A DNA stretch of 64,000 nucleotides, taken from contig NZ_CP034752.1 in the NCBI RefSeq assembly GCF_004295645.1, forward strand, positions 3,782,001-3,846,000, read 5' to 3'. The notes beneath the pieces are model-generated. The model had not been told where the DNA came from and searched no databases. It saw only the letters and a list, made by a program, of their open reading frames with translations. How positions within the stretch are numbered: position 1 is the stretch's first letter; each line of letters begins with the position of its first letter. The stretch is from Limnobaculum zhutongyuii. GTDB lineage: Bacteria; Pseudomonadota; Gammaproteobacteria; Enterobacterales; Enterobacteriaceae. Position numbers and translations under genes: made by a program. Positions 51,401-60,632 of the stretch are shown here, piece after piece.

Positions 51401-53092
51401 ATGGCTTCTGTTAAACGCTCGGTAACCAATAGTATCGCCCGTATGCTGATCGCAATTGTGATCCTCTCAATCTTGTCTGCCGGGCTTGCTTTGATTTCAT
51501 TGGCGGCCAGCCGTACAGATGCCGAAGCCATCAATATTTCTGGTTCTTTGCGTATGCAAAGTTACCGTCTGGCCTATGATTTGACCACCAACTCCCCTTA
51601 CCTGAACTCGCATATCCGACAGTATGCGCTGTCAATTAATGCACCAGCCTTAAAAGAGATTAACGAATTTTACTTTCCGGCGGATATACAACAAAAGTAC
51701 CAAACTTTACTGGATCGCTGGCAGGAGCTGGAACAAGAGCTGACGCATAATAATGGGGATGTTTACATCAGTCAGTTGGCTGATTACGTTAATGAAATTA
51801 ATGAGTTTGTACTTGCCATTCAGCTATTTTCCGAACTGAAACTCAAAGCCGCAGTTTTTATCAGTATCATCAGCGTGCTGAGCACCATTGGGTTGGTGTT
51901 TTATGTTATCCACTTCAGTCGCCGGGAAATTGTCGACCCGCTTAACCGCATGGTGGCGGCCAGCCACTATATTCAAACCGGGCGGTTTGACCATCAACCG
52001 TTAGATGTAGAAAAGCATAATGAGTTAGGGGTATTAGCAACGGCCTTTACCTCTATGTCATCTGATTTAGCCAAAATGTACCAGTCACTGGCACAAAAAG
52101 TGGAAGAGAAAACCATTAAGCTGACTCAGGCTAACCGCTCACTGGGCGTTTTATACGATTGCCTTCAGGCCCTGAGCGTTAGCCAGGTTGATCGTCAGTG
52201 TTTCGAACAGGTTCTGCACATTGTTCGCACCAGTGAAAATATGGTGGCGATTCGTCTGGAAATTCAGGACAGCGGAGAAGGCCGCTGGGTACTTGAAGAA
52301 GGCGATGAAGATAAAAACCGAATTTGGCAACATCTGCCACTGCAGCAAGATGAACAGATTCTGGGTAAGATGAGCTGGCAATGTTCAGACACCGCCGTCC
52401 ATCCCCAATTAATTGAAAACGTAAGCAATATTCTTAGCCGGGGGATCTATTTTAACCGGGCGCAAAAACGTTATTTACAGGTACTCCTGATGGAGGAGCG
52501 GGCCACTATCGCCCGGGAACTTCACGACTCGCTGGCACAATCGCTTTCTTTCCTGCGAATTCAACTCACCTTGCTTAAACGTGTTATTCCCAGTAATAAT
52601 GAGAAAGCTATGAGTGTGATTACTGATTTCGATCAGGCGCTTTCCAGTGCTTATCGTCAGCTCAGGGAACTATTAGCCACATTTCGACTCACAATTCAGG
52701 AAGCTGACTTGCACGAAGCCCTAAATCAGTTAATCACTCCGTTACAGGCACAAACGGAAGTCCCTATTCAAATGCACTGTGCCCTTTCGTCACAGGCGTT
52801 AAATGCGCAACAGCAGGTTCACGCATTACAAATTGTCCGAGAGGCGGTTTTGAATGCCATAAAACACGCCAATGCGAGCCTGATTAGTATCCATTGTGAG
52901 CCTACGGGTGATGGTAATAATATGATTACCATTACCGATAACGGAGCTGGAATAAAAAGTTTAGATGAGCCCGAAGGACATTACGGACTCAACATTATGA
53001 GCGAACGTGCTTCACGTTTAGGTGGAACGTTAACCATTGGGCCGCATGAAGAAGGTGGGACATTAGTCCGTCTCATCTTCCCTCAACAATAA
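51401..53092 (+). CDS. narQ: Nitrate/nitrite sensor histidine kinase NarQ
   Basis: A 563-residue sensor (E. coli NarQ 566 aa). TM1 at about 14-36, the nitrate-binding P-box NISGSLRMQSYRLAYDL at 45-61 (Arg51), TM2 at about 149-171, HAMP, a coiled-coil signalling helix (about 205-250), a GAF-like middle region, and an HPK7 kinase core with His375 in TIARELHDSLAQSLSFLRIQL and the N-box/G-box EAVLNAIKHA...DNGAGI...GHYGLNIMSERA. GGGGATTT precedes the ATG. It senses nitrate and nitrite and phosphorylates NarP. Divergent from napF. Confidence 0.95.
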   Translation: MASVKRSVTNSIARMLIAIVILSILSAGLALISLAASRTDAEAINISGSLRMQSYRLAYDLTTNSPYLNSHIRQYALSINAPALKEINEFYFPADIQQKYQTLLDRWQELEQELTHNNGDVYISQLADYVNEINEFVLAIQLFSELKLKAAVFISIISVLSTIGLVFYVIHFSRREIVDPLNRMVAASHYIQTGRFDHQPLDVEKHNELGVLATAFTSMSSDLAKMYQSLAQKVEEKTIKLTQANRSLGVLYDCLQALSVSQVDRQCFEQVLHIVRTSENMVAIRLEIQDSGEGRWVLEEGDEDKNRIWQHLPLQQDEQILGKMSWQCSDTAVHPQLIENVSNILSRGIYFNRAQKRYLQVLLMEERATIARELHDSLAQSLSFLRIQLTLLKRVIPSNNEKAMSVITDFDQALSSAYRQLRELLATFRLTIQEADLHEALNQLITPLQAQTEVPIQMHCALSSQALNAQQQVHALQIVREAVLNAIKHANASLISIHCEPTGDGNNMITITDNGAGIKSLDEPEGHYGLNIMSERASRLGGTLTIGPHEEGGTLVRLIFPQQ

Positions 53093-53158
53093 GAATGACA
53101 AGGTTAGAAATAGCGTTGCGGCACCTTTTAATTTAATAATTTTAAAAAGAATGGAGTA

Positions 53159-53794
53159 ATGACCGTGCAAGAACAGTGTAATATTTTGATCGTAGACGAT
53201 CATCCCCTGATGCGACGCGGAGTCCGGCAGTTGCTTGAACTGGAGCCTTCACTCAACATTGTGGCAGAAGCCAGCAACGGCAACGAAGCGGTTACTTATG
53301 CCTGTCAGTTGCTGCCTGACCTGATTCTGCTGGACCTGAATATGAAAGGTCTGTCGGGTCTGGATACCTTAAAAGCCCTGCGTAATGAGGGCATTGCAGC
53401 CCGGATTATCGTCCTTACCGTTTCTGACTCCCGCAGCGATATTTATGCACTAATTGATGCAGGAGCCGATGGCTATTTGCTGAAAGACAGCGAGCCGGAG
53501 CTACTACTGAAGAAAATTCTGCAGGCAGCCAACGGCGAGAATGTGTTTAGCGACATTATTCTTGAATATCTCGAGACCCGGGATGACCAGAGCGATCCAT
53601 TTGAATCATTAACTGAACGCGAGTTAGATGTGTTGCAGGAAGTGGCTCGCGGTATGTCTAACAAACAAATCGCCTCTCATTTACACATTTCCGAAGAGAC
53701 GGTCAAAGTACATATCCGTAATATGCTGCGTAAGCTGAACGTTCGTTCACGCGTGGCGGCAACCGTAATGTACCTGGAAAGAAAAAGCCAGTAA
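53159..53794 (+). CDS. narP: Nitrate/nitrite response regulator NarP
   Basis: A 211-residue NarL/FixJ-type regulator. Receiver with Asp14/Asp15 (VDDHPLMRRGVRQLLEL) and phosphoacceptor Asp59 in LILLDLNMKGLSG; C-terminal LuxR helix-turn-helix LTERELDVLQEVARGMSNKQIASHLHISEETVKVHIRNMLRKL. It is closer to NarP than NarL (VRSRVAATVMYL end). It follows narQ by 66 bp in the same unit; in E. coli narQ and narP are apart. Confidence 0.94.
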   Translation: MTVQEQCNILIVDDHPLMRRGVRQLLELEPSLNIVAEASNGNEAVTYACQLLPDLILLDLNMKGLSGLDTLKALRNEGIAARIIVLTVSDSRSDIYALIDAGADGYLLKDSEPELLLKKILQAANGENVFSDIILEYLETRDDQSDPFESLTERELDVLQEVARGMSNKQIASHLHISEETVKVHIRNMLRKLNVRSRVAATVMYLERKSQ

Positions 53795-53825
53795 CGGCTA
53801 AGTTAAGATTCAATTCGGTGAAAGA

Positions 53826-53857
53826 ACCGGGCTTTCGGTGGGGAGTCCGGTTTTTTA
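53826..53857 (+). terminator. Intrinsic terminator of narQP
   Basis: AACCGGgCT and AGtCCGGTT form an imperfect stem followed by six T, 30 bp past the narP stop. Confidence 0.8.
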
Positions 53858-54073
53858 TTGCCAACCGTTAGCCTTCTGAGCGTATTTTATTAATTGATGA
53901 TTCTCCATTAACTTTTCACCTTTTCCTTTATACATTAATACATTCGAAATACTTTCCCCATCCCCCCGGATTTAATGGTAAATTTATTAGCTATCCTCCC
54001 TGCTTTGTCAGCCTTTTGCTGAACGGGTAAGTTTACGGCAGGCGTACTAATTTTGACTGATGAGGGAACCTCT

Positions 54074-54439
54074 TTGAAAACGACATACAGCCTCTACGGC
54101 ATTAAGAATTGCGATACCATCAAAAAAGCCCGCCGCTGGCTGGAAGAACACCAGATAGACTACCGTTTTCACGATTACCGCGCTGATGGTTTAGATGACC
54201 AATTGCTACAACAGCTTATTGATGGCTTAGGCTGGGAGCCGCTGCTCAACACTCGCGGAACAACCTGGCGCAAGCTGACTGACGATCAAAAGGCAGCAGC
54301 AGCTACTGAGGCCGGTGCTAAAACACTTATGTTAGAACAACCATCTATCATTAAACGCCCGGTACTGGTCGCTGATGGCAAAATGCTGTTAGGATTTTCG
54401 GTGGACAACTATCAGCAATTTACCGGTGGAGATAAATAA
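54074..54439 (+). CDS. yffB: ArsC/Spx-family protein YffB
   Basis: A 121-residue thioredoxin-fold protein (E. coli YffB 118 aa). The core is SLYGIKNCDTIKKARRWLEEHQ with a single Cys, then DYRFHDYRADGLD, LLNTRGTTWRKL and PSIIKRPVLV. Despite the arsenate-reductase name the family is probably glutathione-dependent thiol-related, role unknown. No ATG fits: GAGGG lies 8 nt before TTG at 54074, so a TTG start is proposed (an earlier TTG is at 54053). Its TAA overlaps the dapE ATG. Confidence 0.88.
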   Translation: MKTTYSLYGIKNCDTIKKARRWLEEHQIDYRFHDYRADGLDDQLLQQLIDGLGWEPLLNTRGTTWRKLTDDQKAAAATEAGAKTLMLEQPSIIKRPVLVADGKMLLGFSVDNYQQFTGGDK

Positions 54440-55575
54440 TGTTCTGTCCGGTGATTACTCTGGCACAGCAGTTAATTAAGCGCCCTTCTTTAAGCCCGCA
54501 TGATGAAGGCTGCCAGCAGATGATGATTGAACGGTTAAAAGCCATTGGCTTTACCGTTGAAGAGATGAATTTTGGCGATACCCTTAATTTCTGGGCATGG
54601 CGCGGCGGTCATGGTGGAGCGCCTACTTTAGCGTTTGCTGGTCATACCGATGTGGTTCCAGCCGGTGATGAAAGCCACTGGCATCAGCCACCGTTTGAAC
54701 CCACCATTCAGGACGGCTTTCTGTATGGCCGTGGTGCAGCCGATATGAAAGGCTCTCTGGCGGCCATGGTGGTCGCTGCCGAACGTTTTGTTGCCGCTAA
54801 TCCTAACCATAGCGGACGTCTGGCCTTTCTCATCACTTCCGATGAAGAAGCCAGTGCGGTTAACGGCACGGTTAAAGTGGTTGAAGCATTAGCGGCTCGC
54901 CGTGAGCGGGTTGATTACTGCCTGGTGGGAGAACCCTCCAGCACCGAACGCGTAGGCGACGTAGTTAAAAACGGACGCCGGGGCTCAATTACCGCTAACT
55001 TAACTATTCATGGTACGCAAGGACACGTGGCTTATCCTCATCTGGCGGATAACCCGGTTCACCGCGCTACGCCATTTATCAATGAACTGGTGAATACCGA
55101 ATGGGACAGAGGCAATGAATTCTTCCCGGCTACCAGCATGCAAATCGCCAATATCCGCGCCGGAACCGGTAGTAATAACGTGATTCCCGGAGAGATGTTT
55201 GTGCAGTTCAACTTCCGTTACAGTACCGAGCTGACCCACGAACAAATTATGCATCAGGTGCAAGCCATGCTGGAACGCCACCAGCTACGCTATACTATTG
55301 AATGGAACCTGTCCGGAAAACCCTTCCTGACCCCGCGCGGTAAACTGGTTGATGCAGTGTCCCATGCGGTGGAGTATTACGCGGCAACTACCCCCCAGTT
55401 ACTGACTAACGGCGGCACGTCCGATGGTCGTTTTATTGCTCAATTGGGAACTCAGGTAGTAGAACTTGGACCGGTCAATGCGACCATTCATAAAGTGAAC
55501 GAATGCGTTAAAGCGTCTGATTTGCAGTTGCTTAGCCGTATGTACCAAAAAATCATGGAGCAGTTATTAGTATGA
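54439..55575 (+). CDS. dapE: Succinyl-diaminopimelate desuccinylase
   Basis: A 378-residue M20-family zinc hydrolase (E. coli 375 aa) in lysine/diaminopimelate synthesis. Metal ligands are in FAGHTDVVPAG (His, Asp), GRGAADMKGS (Asp), SDEEAS (catalytic and bridging Glu), GEPSS, and the C-terminal HKVNECV. The middle dimerisation domain is at about 180-295. Translationally coupled to yffB (TAATG) and to the next gene (ATGA overlap). Confidence 0.97.
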   Translation: MFCPVITLAQQLIKRPSLSPHDEGCQQMMIERLKAIGFTVEEMNFGDTLNFWAWRGGHGGAPTLAFAGHTDVVPAGDESHWHQPPFEPTIQDGFLYGRGAADMKGSLAAMVVAAERFVAANPNHSGRLAFLITSDEEASAVNGTVKVVEALAARRERVDYCLVGEPSSTERVGDVVKNGRRGSITANLTIHGTQGHVAYPHLADNPVHRATPFINELVNTEWDRGNEFFPATSMQIANIRAGTGSNNVIPGEMFVQFNFRYSTELTHEQIMHQVQAMLERHQLRYTIEWNLSGKPFLTPRGKLVDAVSHAVEYYAATTPQLLTNGGTSDGRFIAQLGTQVVELGPVNATIHKVNECVKASDLQLLSRMYQKIMEQLLV

Positions 55576-56282
55576 TAACGCCAGCCATGTTGACCGGCCA
55601 GAGTGAAGAGCATCTGGTCACCCTGACGGGAAACCATCGCCTGCAGCCGGAAGCGGTTAACGCTTTCCTTGCCATGCAGGCCGCAGCAAAAGAGGTGGGG
55701 TTTAACCTTCAACCCGCCAGCACCTTTCGGGATTTTACCCGCCAACAAATGATTTGGAATGAGAAATTTATCGGTCTGCGTCCGGTAATGGACGCGATGA
55801 GTCAACCGATGGATATCTCAACGCTGGATGATGAACAACGTTGCTGTGCAATTTTACGCTGGTCAGCAATGCCGGGAGCCAGCCGCCATCATTGGGGAAC
55901 CGATCTGGATATTTACGATCCCGACCTGTTACCTGAAGGGGAAAAGCTACAGCTGGAACCCTGGGAATATGAAGAAAATGGTTATTTTTATCCGCTAAGC
56001 TGTTGGTTAAGCGCTAATATGAATAGATACGGCTTCTATCGACCTTTCGTCAGCGACCAGGGCGGTGTTGCCGCAGAGCCATGGCACCTCAGCTATTATC
56101 CACTGGCTCAACAGGCCGAACACCTGTTGACACCAGAACTGTTGCTGTCGGCCTGGCAGGATAAAGAAATTGCGGGTTTTAGCTGGCTCTCTTGCCATCT
56201 TAACCAGGTATTTAAACGTTTTATCACCCTACCCAACGGAGTGTCATCATCATGCATTGGCTCGCAGACTACTGGTGGGTAA
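55572..56282 (+). CDS. M15B-family D-Ala-D-Ala carboxypeptidase-like protein
   Basis: A 236-residue protein of the VanY/M15 zinc peptidase family. Zinc/catalytic motifs SRHHWGTDLDIYD (SxHxxGxxxD) and EPWHLSYYPLA (ExWH) are intact. No signal peptide is seen, so it would be cytosolic unless exported another way. It overlaps dapE (ATGA) and ypfN (31 nt), so it is co-expressed with them. Such enzymes cut peptidoglycan stem peptides or remove D-Ala. E. coli K-12 has no such gene at this position to my knowledge. Confidence 0.8.
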   Translation: MITPAMLTGQSEEHLVTLTGNHRLQPEAVNAFLAMQAAAKEVGFNLQPASTFRDFTRQQMIWNEKFIGLRPVMDAMSQPMDISTLDDEQRCCAILRWSAMPGASRHHWGTDLDIYDPDLLPEGEKLQLEPWEYEENGYFYPLSCWLSANMNRYGFYRPFVSDQGGVAAEPWHLSYYPLAQQAEHLLTPELLLSAWQDKEIAGFSWLSCHLNQVFKRFITLPNGVSSSCIGSQTTGG

Positions 56283-56449
56283 TCCTGATCATTCTGGTCG
56301 GTATGATTATCAATGGTATAAAAGCACTGTATAAAGTGAATTATGACCGCTCAATGAAAGAAAACTCGAAGCTTCCTCCTCACCGGGACAACAACGCGGC
56401 ATGGGACAAAGAGGAAGACGAAGAGTGGAACCGCAACAATAAAAAGTAG
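56252..56449 (+). CDS. ypfN: YpfN (UPF0370) small membrane protein
   Basis: A 65-residue protein with one N-terminal helix (about 3-28, WLADYWWVILIILVGMIINGIKAL) and a charged tail with LPPHRDNNAAWDKEED. It matches E. coli YpfN (66 aa). Function unknown. Starts inside the end of the M15 gene and ends 1 bp from convergent tmcA. Confidence 0.88.
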   Translation: MHWLADYWWVILIILVGMIINGIKALYKVNYDRSMKENSKLPPHRDNNAAWDKEEDEEWNRNNKK

Positions 56450-56450
56450 A

Positions 56451-58514
56451 CTATCGCCCCTGAGTTACCGGACTGATAACCGGTAGCCGGGCGACTACCC
56501 AGCTTTTCCAGTAGTGACACTTCTCTGAATTTAGCACCAACAGCGCCTCTGCCACTTCTTGTCGCCATTGCTGCATCAATGCTTTACGTCCGCTAAGATT
56601 GCCCTCTTTTACCAACCGTTCCACGCTTGTCAGCCCTTCCAATAGTGGTCTTAAACTATGGCACCGGGCTACCTGATGGCGTAACAGGCGATACAGTGAT
56701 ACCTGACTGGCCTCCAGCGTGCGGTGAGCAAACGCAAATCCAGCCAGCTCACGCCAATCCTCTTCCGCCAGCTCTGCCGGGGCAATATCATTAACATGAT
56801 GCAATTTGACACAAGACAGCAACTGATTAAGCAAAAACTGCCGCTTGGCTCTTCTGGCGAGTAATACCGCATCCTGACTAAAAGGCACAATCGCCATTGC
56901 CGCATAGCATCCACTGCTGGCTTCCTGATGGCTTCCCATATGAATAAGCTCAAAGCCACAGGCTTGCCAAAATTGCCATAACTCGTCGGTATAACCAAAA
57001 CTCACTGACAGATAGTCTAAACCGCGCTGTTTTGCCCGTTCAATTTGCTGAGCAATAAGGGCGCGGGCAATCCCCTGACGACGCATGGCGGAGACCACGG
57101 CAATACGGCTAATTCTGGCAGAACGTAACTGAGGTGCCAGATACTCTGCGCCATGAGCCGCCAGTGATTGTGCTACCAGATTTCCCCGGGGTCGCCGACG
57201 TCCGGCCCAGACTTCGCGAGCCAAATCCGGAGAGAGTCCACCTTCATCCACCAGCCACAGTGCGGCAATCACTGACTGTTTGTCATCTAAACCAACGGAA
57301 AACGATAAGCCCGGCGCATCAAACAAGCGGCGCAAATCCAGCGGAGTAGTACGGTAATGGGCGCTGGTTAATAAACCGTAAAATTGATTAAGCAGCTTTT
57401 CGTTATTGGCTAATTGATGCTGATTAATCTCGATAATCTGCTGCAACTTACCCGGTTGCTCACTCAGGCTATTTTCAGCTTCTACCAGCAATAATTGATG
57501 AATACAGCGTTCCAGCGGATCGTTTTCCGCCCAGCGAATGGGCTGTTGCAGATTTAGCAGGTGCATATCAGTCAAGCCCGCACAGAATTTTAATAAAAAT
57601 CCCCTACCGCTGCCTTCATAACCCTGAACGGTGGTGGTGAGTAATACTCTCGGAAAACAGGCAATTAAACGATAAAGTTGTGGCGTAGGTATTGCAGCGG
57701 CTTCATCAATAATTAGCCAGTCTACATTTTGCGGTGATTCTTTCTGACACTGCTCCAGCAGTGCATCCGGCGCCCGGAAGTTAACCTTACCATCGGCCCA
57801 TTGTCGTAAAGTATTTCCCGATGCCTGAGCCGGTGCCGTTAGCCAACATTCACCTTTACCACTCCACTGAGCGGCCAGCATACCTGCCAGTGCTGATTTC
57901 CCCCGTCCACGACCGGCAATTAACACATAGGTGCCGGTATCTGTCTGCCGCAGATTTTCCAGTAAATGTTGCTGCTCTTCTGTCGGGGAACCATCGGGCA
58001 TCAGCCATGTTTTTCGTTCTGCCAGTAATTGACCGGTAAATTCGCTGTTCTGCAGCCAGAGCAGTACGTCCGGGTCACTATTCAATTGGCGTTTAATATG
58101 TTGGATAAAATAGGGCGTTTTAATCGCTTCAGGCGCTTCACTCCAACGCAAACTGTCGTTATCCGGTTGCTGTTCCAGGCTGTTCCATTCCGGTAGCATT
58201 AACACCAGCAGGCTCCCGGCTGACAAAGTACCGGAAACGGCAATTAATGCCTCCGCATTGAGACCTTCAGTGGCATCAAACACCGCATGACGAAACTCTG
58301 AGCCTAACAAATTTTGCACCGCTTCTGGTTTTCGCTGTAGATGGGGGTAATCCGATAATGGCTCATCGGCTATCCACAGCCAGTCACCGGAATATTGACG
58401 GGTGAAACCTAACGCCTGCTGGCGACACCACTCCACCTCACCGCTTAAAACCAGCAGGCGACGTACGCCATATTGCTGCATCTGACTAAGGTAAGGCGCT
58501 AAATCAATATTCAT
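56451..58514 (-). CDS. tmcA: tRNA(Met) cytidine acetyltransferase TmcA
   Basis: A 687-residue enzyme (E. coli 671 aa) that makes N4-acetylcytidine at the wobble base of elongator tRNA-Met. N-terminal DUF1726-like domain, an RNA helicase/ATPase domain with Walker A GRGRGKSALAG (about 200) and LIIDEAAAIPTPQL (Walker B), GNAT acetyltransferase domain (SRIAVVSAMRRQGIARALIAQQ, about 460-480) and C-terminal helical tRNA-binding part. Convergent with ypfN, as in E. coli. Confidence 0.95.
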   Translation of the reverse strand: MNIDLAPYLSQMQQYGVRRLLVLSGEVEWCRQQALGFTRQYSGDWLWIADEPLSDYPHLQRKPEAVQNLLGSEFRHAVFDATEGLNAEALIAVSGTLSAGSLLVLMLPEWNSLEQQPDNDSLRWSEAPEAIKTPYFIQHIKRQLNSDPDVLLWLQNSEFTGQLLAERKTWLMPDGSPTEEQQHLLENLRQTDTGTYVLIAGRGRGKSALAGMLAAQWSGKGECWLTAPAQASGNTLRQWADGKVNFRAPDALLEQCQKESPQNVDWLIIDEAAAIPTPQLYRLIACFPRVLLTTTVQGYEGSGRGFLLKFCAGLTDMHLLNLQQPIRWAENDPLERCIHQLLLVEAENSLSEQPGKLQQIIEINQHQLANNEKLLNQFYGLLTSAHYRTTPLDLRRLFDAPGLSFSVGLDDKQSVIAALWLVDEGGLSPDLAREVWAGRRRPRGNLVAQSLAAHGAEYLAPQLRSARISRIAVVSAMRRQGIARALIAQQIERAKQRGLDYLSVSFGYTDELWQFWQACGFELIHMGSHQEASSGCYAAMAIVPFSQDAVLLARRAKRQFLLNQLLSCVKLHHVNDIAPAELAEEDWRELAGFAFAHRTLEASQVSLYRLLRHQVARCHSLRPLLEGLTSVERLVKEGNLSGRKALMQQWRQEVAEALLVLNSEKCHYWKSWVVARLPVISPVTQGR

Positions 58515-58591
58515 CGCTGAGCTATCACTTTATGATTGATTCGTTTGTTTGTTTGATAGCTGATTATATTCATATTATGGGTGAATACATA

Positions 58592-59488
58592 TCAGTTAAA
58601 TCTGGGACGTAATTGTTCAGTCATATAATCCAGAAAAGTGCGGCAGACCAGAGACAACCCCTTACTGGAGGCAAAGATGGCATGTACATGAGTTGATGGC
58701 GAGCGCCACTGTGGTAACACCTGAATCAAACGTCCGTCATCAATGGCTTTGTAACAATCATATTCCGGAATTAATGTAACGCCCAACCCCTTAGCCGCCG
58801 CCTGAACCAGCACATTAAGGTTATTTGCTGACAGCCGGGGCTGTATATCTATTCTCACCCGCTGCTGTTGCTCATGCTCCAATATCCAATGACTCATCCG
58901 ACTACGGCTCAGGGTAGGTAAACGGCTTAATCCTTCCAGAGTTAATTGATTACCGTACTGAGCAACGAAATCCGGGCTGGCAACCAGCCAGTCCCGCTGA
59001 TTCCCCAAGCTTTTCATATGCAAATTAGAGTCGGCCAGCGGTAATGGCTTAGCCTGAAATGCGATATCTATTCCTTCATCAAGAATATCCACATCACGAT
59101 TAATCGCCAGTAAGTCAATTTGCACTTCATGATATTGAGCCAGAAAGTCCTGTACCAAAGGGCCTATCAGAACTTCGCTCATCATAACCGGAGCACTGAT
59201 CCTTAAGCGCCCTTTTGGCTGACCGGAAATATCGTTAATTATCTGTTGAGCCACTTCCGCCTGCTCCAGCATTTTCACGCACTGTTCAGCATACTTTTGC
59301 CCGATATCGGTGATTTGTAACTTACGGGAAGATCGCTGTAACAACCTGACCCCCAAACGCGCCTCCAGCTCCGCTACCCGTCGACTGATTAAGGATTTCG
59401 AAACGCCCAGCGCTTTACCTGCCGCAGTAAAACCATGGTGCTGAACAACCGCAGCAAAATAGGCCATATCATTTAAATCCTGACTCAT
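58592..59488 (-). CDS. LysR-family regulator divergent from the azoreductase
   Basis: A 298-residue LysR-type regulator. The N-terminal winged helix (MAYFAAVVQHHGFTAAGKALGVSKSLISRRVAELEARLGVRLLQRS, residues 8-52) is of the CrgA/YafC-like class, followed by an effector domain (about 90-290). It lies divergently from azoR across a 470-bp gap, a common regulator-target pair layout, so it probably controls azoR. Effector unknown. Confidence 0.85.
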   Translation of the reverse strand: MSQDLNDMAYFAAVVQHHGFTAAGKALGVSKSLISRRVAELEARLGVRLLQRSSRKLQITDIGQKYAEQCVKMLEQAEVAQQIINDISGQPKGRLRISAPVMMSEVLIGPLVQDFLAQYHEVQIDLLAINRDVDILDEGIDIAFQAKPLPLADSNLHMKSLGNQRDWLVASPDFVAQYGNQLTLEGLSRLPTLSRSRMSHWILEHEQQQRVRIDIQPRLSANNLNVLVQAAAKGLGVTLIPEYDCYKAIDDGRLIQVLPQWRSPSTHVHAIFASSKGLSLVCRTFLDYMTEQLRPRFN

Positions 59489-59959
59489 TTCTTATTGTCC
59501 TGAAAATGGAACAATATGTTTCAAATTTAGATATTTCACATTAATTATGCAACGAATATTCTTATCCCGGTTAAGTAAGCACAAGCCACAGGAAACGAAC
59601 TATTGATTAAGAGAGGTCTTGACCTTCCTGAAGAGCACTGGAATTCAGCCGACAACTGAATGAGGGTAGCACGCCAAACATGGAGGTTTGGCGAGGCATG
59701 GCTTCGTCTGGAACGAATCCATGCCGGTGCGTAAGCCCGAATAAAGGCGGAGGGAAGTCGCCGTCAGGCGACCTGGATTCGGGTGCGAAGGCGCGGAGGT
59801 GCAGGAGGCGTTCGCCTTAACGCCTCCTGCTCGGCCACTCGCACTATGATTAATTTAGATACTGCACTATTAGTGGACGAAACATACTCAAAACTGAATG
59901 TCTTTTTATTAACAAGCCATGTGTCAGGTAAAAAACACAAGCAACAGGAACAAATTTTT
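59489..59959. other. Intergenic region between the LysR gene and azoR
   Basis: About 470 bp. The middle 200 bp are a run of hairpins (59643-59844, listed separately). A 59-codon in-frame extension of azoR runs through them but looks accidental. A 90-bp AT-rich stretch before azoR probably holds its promoter. Confidence 0.6.
59643..59844 (+). repeat. Run of five hairpins, structured DNA/RNA element
   Basis: In order: ATTCAG/CTGAAT; CGCCAAAC/GTTTGGCG (8 bp, 59672-59693); GGCATGG..TTCGT with ACGAA..CCATGCC (59695-59725); CCCGAAT/ATTCGGG enclosing TCGCC/GGCGA (59736-59783); and GTGCGA/TCGCAC enclosing a perfect 12-bp GCAGGAGGCGTT/AACGCCTCCTGC hairpin (59783-59844). Such regularity is far beyond chance. 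It resembles palindrome-rich intergenic repeats or a folded RNA. No protein is encoded. Confidence 0.8.
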
Positions 59960-60595
59960 ATGAATATCTTACATATCGACTCCAGCCCCTTCATCAAAGA
60001 CTCTGTCTCCCGGGAGCTGTCAGCCGCTATCGTTACTGCCTTGAAACAAACAGAATCTGAAGTGAATACCGTCTATCAGGACTATGGCACTAATTCACCG
60101 CCACACCTGTCAGCAGAAGCCATGACCAGCCTGCGTTCACACCAGAGCACAAATCTATCCGACAGCGCCCTGGCGGAAATCACCGCCGTTAATCAAGCCA
60201 TAGAACAGCTAAAAGTGTGTGATGCTTTAGTTATTGGCTCTCCAATGTACAACCACTCTATTTCCAGCCATCTGAAAACCTGGCTGGACCTGATTTGTCA
60301 GGCAGGGAAAACTTTTCGTTATACCTCCAGTGGCCCGGTGGGCTTACTGAAAGACAGACCGGTATTTATTGCCTCATCTCGCGGTGGTATCTATAGCCAT
60401 GGAGAAGGCTTAGCCCATGATTTTCAGGAGCCTTATCTGGTTTCTATGTTGGGAACATTAGGCTTAAAGGATATTCATATTGTTCGGGCAGAGGGTGTCA
60501 GTATGTCCCATCCTGGCAGAGATGTGGCAATGGCTAATGCTATGCAGCGAATCGGGCAGATGTTCAATTTACCAGCGATGGCCCAACCAGCCTGA
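59960..60595 (+). CDS. azoR: FMN-dependent NADH:quinone oxidoreductase/azoreductase
   Basis: A 211-residue flavodoxin-fold enzyme (E. coli AzoR 201 aa). N-terminal MNILHIDSSPFIKDSVSRELS binds the FMN phosphate; GSPMYNHSISSHLKTWLDLICQAGKTFRY and IASSRGGIYSHG are family hallmarks. It reduces quinones and azo dyes by two electrons and protects against thiol stress. AGGAA lies 10 nt before the ATG at 59960; the open frame continues upstream to 59783 through the hairpin region without support. Confidence 0.9.
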   Translation: MNILHIDSSPFIKDSVSRELSAAIVTALKQTESEVNTVYQDYGTNSPPHLSAEAMTSLRSHQSTNLSDSALAEITAVNQAIEQLKVCDALVIGSPMYNHSISSHLKTWLDLICQAGKTFRYTSSGPVGLLKDRPVFIASSRGGIYSHGEGLAHDFQEPYLVSMLGTLGLKDIHIVRAEGVSMSHPGRDVAMANAMQRIGQMFNLPAMAQPA

Positions 60596-60632
60596 ATCAC
60601 AGCCAGACAATCACTCGCAGGAGGGAAAACTC

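Noticed and set aside
51229..51414. 61-codon ORF upstream of narQ
   Set aside because: It overlaps the nap/narQ control sites and the narQ start, has no family features and no clear ribosome site.
59783..59959. N-terminal extension of the azoreductase
   Set aside because: The 59 extra codons run through nested hairpins and match no azoreductase; AGGAA and ATG at 59960 give the family start.
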